DNA of 64,000 bases from JABIBT01 sp964471565 (GTDB lineage: Archaea > Nanobdellota > Nanobdellia > SCGC-AAA011-G17 > PNOQ01), in NCBI GenBank assembly GCA_964471565.1, contig CAYYFK010000001.1:54100-118099 (forward strand), in the 5' to 3' direction. The notes beneath the pieces were generated by a model. That model searched no databases and was not told where the DNA came from. It saw only the letters and a program-made list of their open reading frames with translations. Positions 25,455 through 33,522 of the stretch are shown piece by piece. A program made the translations under genes and the position numbers. Each line of letters opens with the position of its first letter. The stretch's first letter is position 1.

Positions 25455-26348
25455 ATGAAAATTACATTTTTGGGGACATCTGGCATGCAGCCAACAAAAG
25501 ATAGAAACGCCTCTGCAATTTTAGTAAACCATAAAGAAGAAAACATTTTAATAGACTGCGGAGAAGGAACCCAAAGACAATTCAGAAAACTAAACATTAG
25601 TCCAACAAAAATAACAAAAATTCTAATTTCCCATTGGCATGGAGACCATATTTTAGGATTGCCAGGATTAATTTTAACATTAGGAGCCTCAGAATATTCA
25701 AAAACTTTAGAAATTTATGGCCCAAAAGGAACAAAAAAATATATGAAAAATATATTCAAATCATTCATAACAAAAAACAAGATAGATTTGAAAATAAAAG
25801 AAATAAATAAAGAGGGAACCTTCTTAGAAACAAAGGATCTAACAATTTCTAGTGTAAATCTAATCCATTCTTCTCCTTGTCTTGGTTATTTAATAAAAGA
25901 AAAAGACAAAAGAAAAATGAAGATGCCTTATCTAAAAAAGTTTGGATTGACAAAGGACCCAATACTAGGAAAATTACAAAAAGGAAAGAATATTTCTTAC
26001 AAAGGGCACAAAATATTAGTTAAAGATGCAACTACACTTATTCCAGGAAAAAAAATATCAATAATTTTAGATACATCTCCATCACAAAAAATAATTAGTG
26101 CAGTAAAAAACTCAGACTTACTAGTAACAGAATCAACTTTTTCTTCGAAACTAAAAGAAAAAGCAAGATTATACAAACATCTAACATCAGAAGATGCTGC
26201 AAGAATAGCAAAAAAATCTAATTCGAAAAAACTGGTATTAACTCATTTCGGAAAGAGACATAACACTACAACGCTTTTATTAAAAGAAGCTAAAAAAATA
26301 TTCAAAAACACTAAAGCTGCAAAAGACCTTATGACTATTTCACCTTAA
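25455..26348 (+). CDS. rnz: Ribonuclease Z
   Basis: This 297-residue metallo-beta-lactamase-fold endonuclease cuts the 3' trailer from pre-tRNA. It starts MKITFLGTSGMQPT. Zinc ligands are in SHWHGDHILGLPG (H60, H62, D64, H65). IDCGEGTQRQF, the HSSPCLGYLI strand, the ILDTSPS aspartate and LTHFGKRH near the end complete the family pattern. Length is normal. It is divergent from endA. The 3' end overlaps the convergent phosphatase gene by 14 bases. Confidence 0.92.
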   Translation: MKITFLGTSGMQPTKDRNASAILVNHKEENILIDCGEGTQRQFRKLNISPTKITKILISHWHGDHILGLPGLILTLGASEYSKTLEIYGPKGTKKYMKNIFKSFITKNKIDLKIKEINKEGTFLETKDLTISSVNLIHSSPCLGYLIKEKDKRKMKMPYLKKFGLTKDPILGKLQKGKNISYKGHKILVKDATTLIPGKKISIILDTSPSQKIISAVKNSDLLVTESTFSSKLKEKARLYKHLTSEDAARIAKKSNSKKLVLTHFGKRHNTTTLLLKEAKKIFKNTKAAKDLMTISP

Positions 26349-26916
26349 CAACATATTCAAAATATCCATCATATGGGTTTTCAATTTCTAACATTTGCTT
26401 CACAGACAATTTTTCAAAATATCTCCTAAGTGGCCTCATAGAATTCCCATGAGCAGAAATAGCAACATTAACTTTATTTTTTTTAACAAATTTAAGTAGC
26501 TCTTCAATAAATTTCTTTACTCTTATCTCAACTTTATATATAGACTCACCGCCAGGCGGAGAAACTTTATATCCTCTATGAAAACCATCATATTTCTTTG
26601 GAGAATTTTTTCTAATATATCCATAGTGTGTCATTCCAGTAACATCTCCATAATCTCTTTCAATTATTCTATCATCAGTGATTATACTTTTACATTCTGG
26701 ATGAAATTTTAAAACTTCTTTCATTGTTTGTTTAGATCTCTTTAGACTAGACTGATAAGCAACATGTATTTTTTTATTCTTTAACCTCAAAGCAACTATC
26801 TTGGCGTCTTCCTTTCCTCGAACATTTAAAGTTGTTTGTCTAAAGCCAGAAAACTTGCCACGAGCATTATCCCAGGTAGTCCCATGTCTAAATAAATAGA
26901 TATAATAATTTTTCAT
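26335..26916 (-). CDS. Histidine phosphatase superfamily protein (phosphoglycerate mutase-like)
   Basis: The 193-residue protein shows the phosphohistidine motif LFRHGTTWDNARGKFSG near its start, YQSSLKRSKQT, an acidic IIERDYGDVTGM segment, and the second catalytic histidine in ISAHGNSMRPLRRYFE. These residues fit dPGM or broad phosphatase activity in the cytoplasm. The substrate cannot be told apart from sequence alone. KYDGFHRGYKVSPPGGES resembles the dPGM cap, which favours a mutase. Confidence 0.8.
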   Translation of the reverse strand: MKNYYIYLFRHGTTWDNARGKFSGFRQTTLNVRGKEDAKIVALRLKNKKIHVAYQSSLKRSKQTMKEVLKFHPECKSIITDDRIIERDYGDVTGMTHYGYIRKNSPKKYDGFHRGYKVSPPGGESIYKVEIRVKKFIEELLKFVKKNKVNVAISAHGNSMRPLRRYFEKLSVKQMLEIENPYDGYFEYVVKVK

Positions 26917-26994
26917 ATTAAATTCTTGATTTTAACAAATTAAAAAACTTTCCATTACAAAAACTTAATAAAGACTTAATCTTTTCTTTCCAAT

Positions 26995-27630
26995 ATGACA
27001 GATATGGCCATAACTTATGAAACCTTGTATGATATTCTAAGAAGAGAGAAGAATAGAGCAGAACTACAAGAATTAGACCAATTATTTTACCAAAATTTAA
27101 TCACTTACTTAAAAGAAAAGAAAGAAATTCTAAGATCTCAAGAGCAAAAAGACTCTATATTCACCACAGTAGAAGTCCAAAAAACTAGAAAACAGATAGA
27201 AAACATACAAAAGATAGTAAAGGAGCTTTATGAAAAGAGAGAATCCAAGATAATTCAGCTTGCTTTAATAAATTCAAGGTCTCAAACTCAAAAAAATGAC
27301 AAGATTTCAATGTTAAATTCAGAAAAAGAAATATATGATTCAATAATACAAAATTTGGATAAATACAGAAAAGATATCCTCCATAACATAGTTTTAGGAA
27401 ATAACCTAAATCAAGCAAAAATTGAACCAAAAGACTTAAAAAAGGATGAAAAACCTAAAACTACAACGAGAGAAGTAATATTCAAGAAGAAAACAGAAAA
27501 ATTTGTTGGCACAGATTTGGAAAGCTATGGTCCATTTGAGAAAGGAGATATAGTAAAATTGCCAGCAGAAATAGCTGATTTCATGATAAACAAAAATCAA
27601 GTTGAAAAGGTAGAAAATGAAAACGCCTAA
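26995..27630 (+). CDS. GINS complex subunit, Gins15/Sld5-Psf1 type
   Basis: The N-terminal helical A domain starts AITYETLYDILRREKNRAEL, as in archaeal Gins51/Gins15 proteins. Long helices run to about residue 130. A charged linker leads to the small C-terminal B domain (FVGTDLESYGPFEKGDIVKLPAEIA). GINS joins MCM and GAN/Cdc45 in the replicative helicase. Start ATG 26995, or ATG 27004 three codons later. It heads the operon GINS-eL42-eS27-aIF2-alpha-Nop10, overlapping eL42 by 14 bases, an arrangement common in archaea. Confidence 0.85.
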   Translation: MTDMAITYETLYDILRREKNRAELQELDQLFYQNLITYLKEKKEILRSQEQKDSIFTTVEVQKTRKQIENIQKIVKELYEKRESKIIQLALINSRSQTQKNDKISMLNSEKEIYDSIIQNLDKYRKDILHNIVLGNNLNQAKIEPKDLKKDEKPKTTTREVIFKKKTEKFVGTDLESYGPFEKGDIVKLPAEIADFMINKNQVEKVENENA

Positions 27631-27928
27631 AACAAGAAAATCATATTGTAAAAAGTGTAAGAAACACACAGAGCACAAATCTAGTCAGAACAAGACAACT
27701 GGAAAGAGGGGAGCATTAAAAAGAGGATCAATTGACAGAGCAAAGAAAAGAGGATTAGGTACAGGATATGGAAATTTAGGAAATTATGGGTCAAGACCTG
27801 CAGTAACTAAATGGAAAAGATCAGGTTCAAAAACAAGTAAAAAAATAGCATTAAAATTGACTTGTAATGAATGTAGTAAATCAAAATTATTGCAACAAAG
27901 AAGATCAAAAAAGGTAGAATTTGTATAA
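27617..27928 (+). CDS. rpl44e: Large ribosomal subunit protein eL42 (L44e)
   Basis: The 103-residue protein opens MKTPKTRKSYCKKCKKHTEHK. It carries one zinc-binding CxxC (11-14) and a second CNEC near the end. The central basic segment (KKRGLGTGYGN) and the C-terminal KKVEF match archaeal L44e. It binds near the E-site on the 50S subunit. It overlaps the GINS gene and is followed after 1 base by the eS27 gene. Confidence 0.93.
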   Translation: MKTPKTRKSYCKKCKKHTEHKSSQNKTTGKRGALKRGSIDRAKKRGLGTGYGNLGNYGSRPAVTKWKRSGSKTSKKIALKLTCNECSKSKLLQQRRSKKVEFV

Positions 27929-27929
27929 A

Positions 27930-28097
27930 ATGGAATCGAAATTTATAAAAATAAGATGTAAAAAATGTAAGAATGAGCAAATTATATTTCAAAAAGCTTC
28001 AACAACAATTAAATGTTTAGTCTGTGGAGAGATATTAGCTACCCCAAAAGGCGGAAAAGCAGAAATAAAAGCTACAGTCTTAGAAATTTTAGAATGA
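27930..28097 (+). CDS. rps27e: Small ribosomal subunit protein eS27
   Basis: The 55-residue protein is a zinc ribbon with CKKCKNEQIIF at the N-terminus and CLVCGEILATPKGGKA further on, the standard eS27 pattern. The length is typical of archaeal S27e. It lies tightly between eL42 and aIF2-alpha in the same operon. Confidence 0.92.
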   Translation: MESKFIKIRCKKCKNEQIIFQKASTTIKCLVCGEILATPKGGKAEIKATVLEILE

Positions 28098-28101
28098 TAA
28101 A

Positions 28102-28875
28102 ATGTATTACAAGAAAAAAGGCATGCCCGAAGAAGGAGAAATAGTTCTTTGTACAGTTAAAAAAATTCTTTATCACTCAGTTTTTGCAACAATTGACGAA
28201 TATAATGCACTAGAAGGAATGCTTCACATTTCTGAGATTTCTCCAGGAAGAATAAGAAATATAAGAGATTATGTGAAAGAAGGAAAACAAATAGTGTGCA
28301 AGGTTTTAAGAATAGATAAAGAAAAGGGGCATATTGATTTATCCTTAAGAAGAGTAAATAATGCCCAAAAAATAAACAAAATACAAGATAGTAAATCAGA
28401 ACAGAAAGCAGAAAAAATTCTGGAATTCATTGGAAAAGACTCTGGGAAAGACCTTCCTCAAATGTATAAAGAATTAGGATATACATTAATAGAAAAATAT
28501 GGATCAATAAACGCTTCTTTTGAAAATTTTTCTCTAGATCCAAGTCAGATAGATGAATTAAAACTAACAAAGAAATTATCAGAATTCCTAAAGAAAACAG
28601 TAGAGGAAAAAATAAAATCTCCGGAAGTAGAAATAAAAGAAATAATTGAAATAACTACAGATAAACCAAATGGCATAGACATAATAAAAAAAATATTAGC
28701 AAAATTACAGAAGGGAGATATCAAGATATCTTATATTGGCTCCCCCAAATATAAAATCTCTATTAAGGCCTCAGACTATAAAACGGCAGAAGGGCTAATC
28801 CAACAACTAAATGAAGATGCAGAAAAAATGGCAGAAGAAGAAGAAATTACAATAACTTTTTCTAGAGAAAAATGA
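28102..28875 (+). CDS. eif2a: Translation initiation factor aIF2, alpha subunit
   Basis: An S1/OB domain at residues about 9-85 (GEIVLCTVKKILYHSVFATI, LHISEISPGRI, GHIDLSLRRV) is followed by a helical middle domain and a C-terminal alpha/beta domain (ILAKLQKGDIKISYIGSPKY). It joins the gamma and beta subunits to carry initiator tRNA. Start ATG 28102, while MPEEGE at 28123 is an alternative. It overlaps nop10 by ATGA. Confidence 0.92.
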   Translation: MYYKKKGMPEEGEIVLCTVKKILYHSVFATIDEYNALEGMLHISEISPGRIRNIRDYVKEGKQIVCKVLRIDKEKGHIDLSLRRVNNAQKINKIQDSKSEQKAEKILEFIGKDSGKDLPQMYKELGYTLIEKYGSINASFENFSLDPSQIDELKLTKKLSEFLKKTVEEKIKSPEVEIKEIIEITTDKPNGIDIIKKILAKLQKGDIKISYIGSPKYKISIKASDYKTAEGLIQQLNEDAEKMAEEEEITITFSREK

Positions 28876-29042
28876 AAAGAATTCTAAGATGCTCTAAATG
28901 TTCAACATACACTATGAAAGAAACGTGTCCTAAGTGCAATATAAAAACAATCAATCCAAAGCCTGCAAAATATTCTCCAGAAGACAAATACGGAAAATAT
29001 AGAAGGATAGCTAAAGAAAAAAAACAATTCCAAATTAATTAA
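28872..29042 (+). CDS. nop10: H/ACA ribonucleoprotein subunit Nop10
   Basis: The 56-residue protein has an N-terminal zinc ribbon with CSKC and CPKC, then the linear NPKPAKYSPEDKYGKYRR segment that binds Cbf5. Nop10 serves in H/ACA-guided pseudouridylation and rRNA processing. It is coupled to aIF2-alpha by an ATGA overlap. Its stop overlaps the end of the convergent 93-residue gene by 4 bases. Confidence 0.92.
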   Translation: MKRILRCSKCSTYTMKETCPKCNIKTINPKPAKYSPEDKYGKYRRIAKEKKQFQIN

Positions 29043-29320
29043 ATTCCATTTAGGAAAATATTATCTACTCTTACAGAGAAATCCTTATCTTGAGAATTAA
29101 ACACAATTTTTGCACACCCTTTAGTACTCCAGTCATCTCCAACAACATAATTTTTATAATCCAATCTTATAGTTGCTCCAAATATTCCATCATAATTTTC
29201 TTCAGTAATAGAAACACTCCATGCCTCTTTTGGATCATTTTTTCCGCATGTAGACTCAAAACAATATTGATCTCTACACCTTTCTTCCCATAATTTAACA
29301 TCTAAAGTTCCTGGTGCCAT
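29039..29320 (-). CDS. Hypothetical protein, small beta-rich with four cysteines
   Basis: The 93-residue frame begins MAPGTLDVKLWEERCRDQYC and has cysteines at 15, 20, 25 and 69. Beta-rich patterns (WSVSITEENY, ATIRLDYKNY, FSVRVDNIF) resemble a small sandwich. There is no signal peptide, odd for such a Cys-containing beta domain. It could be a fragment of a longer secreted protein that lost its N-terminus. It lies between convergent nop10 and a divergent HTH frame. Confidence 0.4.
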   Translation of the reverse strand: MAPGTLDVKLWEERCRDQYCFESTCGKNDPKEAWSVSITEENYDGIFGATIRLDYKNYVVGDDWSTKGCAKIVFNSQDKDFSVRVDNIFLNGI

Positions 29321-29336
29321 AACAAGTCTATTATTT

Positions 29337-29678
29337 TTGTCTTTCGGGCTTAAATCAAAATTTCTATATGATTCATTAAAAAAGGAAGATTTATTCCTAA
29401 AGAGAAAATATGATAAAGCAATTTTGTCTAAAGAGTATTATTCTGAGCAAGACGAAATAAACAAAAAAGGGAGGAAAATAAAAAATTTAGAAACTAAATT
29501 TAATAAAGACATAATAACTTTGATTAAACACTACTTATATAAAAACGAATTAACTCCAAAAGAAATAACTAAAGAATTTGAAATTGGCCATTCAACTTTC
29601 TACAAATGGCTATATAAATATAAAATACCAACCAAAAAAATAAAAAATGGACAAACACGAAGCATTGAAAATAATTGA
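29337..29678 (+). CDS. Small helix-turn-helix protein (TTG start) or gene remnant
   Basis: The frame opens at TTG 29337 and contains no internal ATG. It has a basic helical region, then a clear resolvase/Hin-like HTH (LTPKEITKEFEIGHSTFYKWL). The frame runs 32 bases into the uracil-DNA glycosylase gene. Without a convincing ribosome site it may be a true small DNA-binding protein or the tail of a decayed gene. Confidence 0.4.
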   Translation: MSFGLKSKFLYDSLKKEDLFLKRKYDKAILSKEYYSEQDEINKKGRKIKNLETKFNKDIITLIKHYLYKNELTPKEITKEFEIGHSTFYKWLYKYKIPTKKIKNGQTRSIENN

Positions 29679-30252
29679 AAAAGAAATACTAGAGAATAAA
29701 TCCTTGCCCTTAAGAGAAAAAGCAAAAAACCTAGTTTTCGGTAAAGGCAATCCAGACGCAAAAATCATATTTGTGGGAGAGGCTGCAGGTAGATTAGAAG
29801 ATGAACAAGGAATACCGTTTGTAGGTGCCGCAGGAAAAAATCTTGACAAGTTGTTAGAAAAAGTAGGACTAACATTAGATGATGTTTATGTTTGTAATAT
29901 ATTAAAATATAGGCCTCCAGAAAACAGAGATCCAAATCCAGAAGAAATAAAATTGCATACCCCATACCTACTAAAACAAATAAAAGAAATACGGCCAGAA
30001 GTAGTTTGCTCCTTAGGAAATTATGCAACAAAATTCTTTTTAGCAAAAGGAAATGTAGAAGAAATGAAAAAACAGCCAGGAATAACCCAAGTTCATGGAA
30101 AATCTAAAACAATTGAAATAAAGGGGATAAAACTAAAATTAATTCCCCTATTCCATCCTGCAGCAATCATCTACAATCAGAGATTACTTCCAGAATGGGA
30201 AAAAGATATGCAAATAGTTAAACAAGAACTATCTCAAAAAACTTTAATATAA
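29647..30252 (+). CDS. Family 4-like uracil-DNA glycosylase lacking the Fe-S cysteines
   Basis: The fold matches family 4 UDG. Motif 1 is VGEAAGRLEDEQG (44-55), then FVGAAGKNLDKLL, VYVCNILKYRPPENRDP and motif 2 FHPAAIIYN (169-177). It removes uracil from DNA. Classical family 4 enzymes carry four cluster cysteines: a CxxC before the VFG strand, the KCRPP Cys and the Cys before PYL. Here these positions read NKSLPL, KYRPP and LHTPYL, and the only cysteines are C83 and C121. The cluster is therefore probably absent. Confidence 0.83.
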   Translation: MDKHEALKIIEKEILENKSLPLREKAKNLVFGKGNPDAKIIFVGEAAGRLEDEQGIPFVGAAGKNLDKLLEKVGLTLDDVYVCNILKYRPPENRDPNPEEIKLHTPYLLKQIKEIRPEVVCSLGNYATKFFLAKGNVEEMKKQPGITQVHGKSKTIEIKGIKLKLIPLFHPAAIIYNQRLLPEWEKDMQIVKQELSQKTLI

Positions 30253-30273
30253 AAAAGAAAGAAATTAATAAAG

Positions 30274-31218
30274 TTATTGATTACTCAATATCTTTATATC
30301 TCTTTTAGTAGTTTCAGTGTATTTATATTCAACGCTTACATCTAAGCTTTGAGTATATTGTGCAGTTTGATCCACATCCATTATACATACAAGGATCTTT
30401 TCTTGCCCTTCAGCCAAAGTTAAATCTCCTTCAACTCCACTTCCGGATGGGAAATTACAAGAGATTGCCTCTGGATCAACATTGTTTATTTTAACATGCA
30501 CCTTATTCTTTTCTTGTTGTGCAGCTAAAAGATCGATATCTTCACAAGAGACTACATCACTATATACATTCCCAGTTCCTTTATTTTCAAAGCCTATTTT
30601 AAAACTAACTTGACTAAGTCCTCTTAATTCCTCATTAAAGCTAGTTATCTGTACTGGTCCACTAGAAACACTCCCACTACCCAAATTAACTCCAGCATAA
30701 TCACATACTTCTTCTGAATCTGAATCTTCTATTCTCTTAGAAGTAACACATGCCTCTATATCAGATTTAGTTTGATATGGATAACAAATCTTAGCAAATA
30801 ACGTAGTGTCATAAAATTGCTGATTAATTGTTCCAGAATAATCTATTTCTCCCATATCAACCAAGGCCTCTCCACCAACATCAAAAATATCTTTCTCAAT
30901 TGGATATAGGCTATTTGAGACTAATTTAAAATCGAAATCCAATGTACTAAATTCATTTGGTGCTACACCAAAAAGTTTAAGTTTCACAGTATTTTCTGGA
31001 ACTTCGTACTCGCCCATATTAATAACTTTAATTTTAACATCTACAACATCATCTTCGCCAAATTCAGAAGGGGGCATTCCCTCTTCAAATTTCATTTGTA
31101 AAGCATCATTTCCACCGATATATGGTCCAATTCCTCCACCAGTAGGTGTAGTTCCCTGCTCACAAGCAGCAACAAAAATCACCATCACAGCCAAAAACGC
31201 TAACATTATTTTTTTCAT
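30274..31218 (-). CDS. Lipoprotein with beta-rich domains (paralogue of the next gene)
   Basis: The 314-residue protein starts at ATG 31218 behind GGAGGGAG, although the frame is open to 31251. Its signal peptide ends in a lipobox VAAC (about residue 18). A Gly-rich linker follows, then Ig-like domains with pattern DDVVDVKIKVINMGEYEV, as in NEW/CARDB folds that bind surface ligands or scaffold complexes. It lies downstream of the 304-residue lipoprotein, starting 15 bases before that gene's stop would be reached in the longer frame, so the two are one operon. Function unknown. Confidence 0.6.
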   Translation of the reverse strand: MKKIMLAFLAVMVIFVAACEQGTTPTGGGIGPYIGGNDALQMKFEEGMPPSEFGEDDVVDVKIKVINMGEYEVPENTVKLKLFGVAPNEFSTLDFDFKLVSNSLYPIEKDIFDVGGEALVDMGEIDYSGTINQQFYDTTLFAKICYPYQTKSDIEACVTSKRIEDSDSEEVCDYAGVNLGSGSVSSGPVQITSFNEELRGLSQVSFKIGFENKGTGNVYSDVVSCEDIDLLAAQQEKNKVHVKINNVDPEAISCNFPSGSGVEGDLTLAEGQEKILVCIMDVDQTAQYTQSLDVSVEYKYTETTKRDIKILSNQ

Positions 31219-31232
31219 AATATCTCCCTCCT

Positions 31233-32147
31233 TTATTGATCGTCCCACCAATCGGTATTGAACACAATTTTCTTAGATTTTACTGATTTATATTTGTATC
31301 CTAAATTTATATTGAGATTATCTTTATAAATTATAGGCGATTCATCAAATTTCAAGTCAGCCGTACACTCAATTGGGTCTCCTTCTTGGAATACAACTCT
31401 TCCTTCTCTATCCTTACATGTAAACTCTGCTTGAGTTCCACTTAAAAAAACATGAACATCAATCAAATCAAATTGGCTATCTTTTTCCTTAACTATCTCT
31501 CCAGTTGATGCTTTGTTTAGATATATTTTCAAATCTATTTTGCTATTTCCAGCAACTCTCCTTATATCCTTCTCAATTTTAGAAACAACCAACGGAAATG
31601 CCTTTTGTTGTATTTCGGAATTGCCTAAACTTTCCTCTGCGTCACAATCAATATCATATTGTAAATTTGGATTATCTAAAATACATACATCAACACTAGA
31701 AAGGCTATCAATCGAAAATTTCATCTCAGCGTATATATTTACATCTCCAACACTATCGTCAAGATCATGATAAGAATAAGTAGCCATTTCAGAAGGGAAA
31801 TAAATTATTTTCTCAGAAGGAATAATTGTTCCCTTGCTTCCTTCATATGCTTCATCTACATATTCAGAAATACAGTCCTCAGTTACAGGAACCCCCCCAT
31901 AATAATCGGATCTATCTCCTTTGATGCACAAATCAAATTCTGCCCTTTCTGTCAATTCATTAAAAACTTTTAATCCTACTTGAAATTCCTCCTCTTCTGA
32001 CAGATCTTCTTGAGGATAATCTTCTAGAAACTCAAAATCTAAAACCTTTGGGCCAACTCCGAGTCCCTCTTGACTAGGTTGCTCACAAGAAGAAATCACT
32101 AACAAACTAATTACTAAAAAAAATACAATTCCTCTTTTTTCAACCAT
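31233..32147 (-). CDS. Lipoprotein with beta-rich domains
   Basis: The KRG-type N-terminus MVEKRGIVFFLVISLLVISS ends at a lipobox Cys (about residue 21, followed by EQPSQEGLGVGP). The next region repeats the layout of the downstream 314-residue protein, with EEEFQVGLKVFNELTERA and a C-terminal NLGYKYKSVKSKKIVF strand matching VSVEYKYTETTKRDIKI. These are tandem diverged duplicates. A TATA-like TTTTTAAAC about 25 bases upstream supports the start. No enzyme motif is seen. Confidence 0.6.
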   Translation of the reverse strand: MVEKRGIVFFLVISLLVISSCEQPSQEGLGVGPKVLDFEFLEDYPQEDLSEEEEFQVGLKVFNELTERAEFDLCIKGDRSDYYGGVPVTEDCISEYVDEAYEGSKGTIIPSEKIIYFPSEMATYSYHDLDDSVGDVNIYAEMKFSIDSLSSVDVCILDNPNLQYDIDCDAEESLGNSEIQQKAFPLVVSKIEKDIRRVAGNSKIDLKIYLNKASTGEIVKEKDSQFDLIDVHVFLSGTQAEFTCKDREGRVVFQEGDPIECTADLKFDESPIIYKDNLNINLGYKYKSVKSKKIVFNTDWWDDQ

Positions 32148-32185
32148 AATTTATAAAACATAAAGGATGTTTAAAAATGTTTCTT

Positions 32186-33508
32186 TTAACCATTAGATTC
32201 TAAAATTTCCACATTGGTAATACTTGTAATACCAAAGTTATACCATACCTCTACCTTAACAGATTCTCTAATTGGAGCAATCTCAGGAGAGACTATAACA
32301 TCAAAATAACACCCAGAACTAACTACTCTTTTTTCATCATAACATTTTTTATCCGTACATTCTTTATTCAAACTTTCATAAACCTCATTCTTAAGACCAA
32401 AAACTTCAAAATTTCCATCAATATAAGAATTACTCAAATCAAATTGACAAGCGGAGTTATCAACAAAACTTATTACTCCTTCTGGAACATGTATTCTAAA
32501 ATCTGTAACTTCTTCTAATTTAATTCTTTGGTCTGTGATTATATTAACTTCTAAATATGGATTAATTATACTTTCCAAAATAAACGGTTGGGGATAATCA
32601 ATTTTTATTGGAACCGTAACTGGCCCAGGACTATATTCACTTCCAACTGGTTTTCCTTCTTCTGATTCATCTGCATCTTCCTGGTTAACAACATGTAAAC
32701 TAATATTAGATTTACTAAAAAATCCATCAAAAGAACTTATCAATTCTACGGTTCTAGTATCTTTCCTACCTAAATATTCTACACCATCCTCAAACACACA
32801 AGAAATTGTTTGGGTTGGAAACTTCTGATTAGGCAATTTTTCAGAATAAGGGGGCAAAATTATTTCCTCAGGAAATATTTCATCTGCACTCTCTTTCCCA
32901 TATCCTTGAAGTTTACAATCAAAATTAACTTCAGTACTCTGAGAACTCAAACTTCCAATATCTATTTTGGCTATAACATTAATTGGATGATTTTCCTTAA
33001 ATTCATTACCAGGAGTTCCCTTGAAACTAGCAACAGTAACACCAATTCCCTCTTTTTTTAATTCATTGTCTTCAAATCCCCCAACATCTTCTAAATTAGA
33101 AAAACTAAATAAATTAGTAAAAAACCCTTTAATTCCCTCACCAGATACCTCTCTATTTTGCCATCTTTGCACAACATTTTCTTCCCACCATCCGCTTTGC
33201 CAAGCAAAGATATAAAACGTTCCAATTAAAAGCAACAAAATGAAAACTTTAGTAACTATTCCCCTACTAGAGGGGGCCTTAAATATCACAAACAAATAAA
33301 CAACTACAACCAAAAATCCAATTAACCCCCATTTACTTTGCCAATTATATGCTAAAATGGCTCCAATAATTACTCCAATTAGAAGAATAGCCCATTTAAA
33401 AATCCATATAATTGCCCTTTTCGAAAGCACATCTTCTGACAAATCTTCTGGATTTTCTCCTTCCCGTATAACTCTATTTAACAAAAATCTTGCGATTTTC
33501 TCCTTCAT
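32186..33508 (-). CDS. Three-helix membrane protein with large exported beta domain
   Basis: A cytoplasmic basic head (KEKIARFLLNRVIREGENPEDL) precedes three hydrophobic helices between residues about 33 and 108. The remaining 330 residues are beta-rich with paired cysteines (CKLQ, CVFE, CQFD, CTDKKC). The start is ATG 33508, with GAGGT 8 bases before it. The frame extends to TTG 33514. It is the second gene of a unit after the 383-residue protein, and its exposed part resembles the two lipoproteins that follow, suggesting one envelope complex. Confidence 0.55.
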   Translation of the reverse strand: MKEKIARFLLNRVIREGENPEDLSEDVLSKRAIIWIFKWAILLIGVIIGAILAYNWQSKWGLIGFLVVVVYLFVIFKAPSSRGIVTKVFILLLLIGTFYIFAWQSGWWEENVVQRWQNREVSGEGIKGFFTNLFSFSNLEDVGGFEDNELKKEGIGVTVASFKGTPGNEFKENHPINVIAKIDIGSLSSQSTEVNFDCKLQGYGKESADEIFPEEIILPPYSEKLPNQKFPTQTISCVFEDGVEYLGRKDTRTVELISSFDGFFSKSNISLHVVNQEDADESEEGKPVGSEYSPGPVTVPIKIDYPQPFILESIINPYLEVNIITDQRIKLEEVTDFRIHVPEGVISFVDNSACQFDLSNSYIDGNFEVFGLKNEVYESLNKECTDKKCYDEKRVVSSGCYFDVIVSPEIAPIRESVKVEVWYNFGITSITNVEILESNG

Positions 33509-33522
33509 AATCAAACCTCTTT

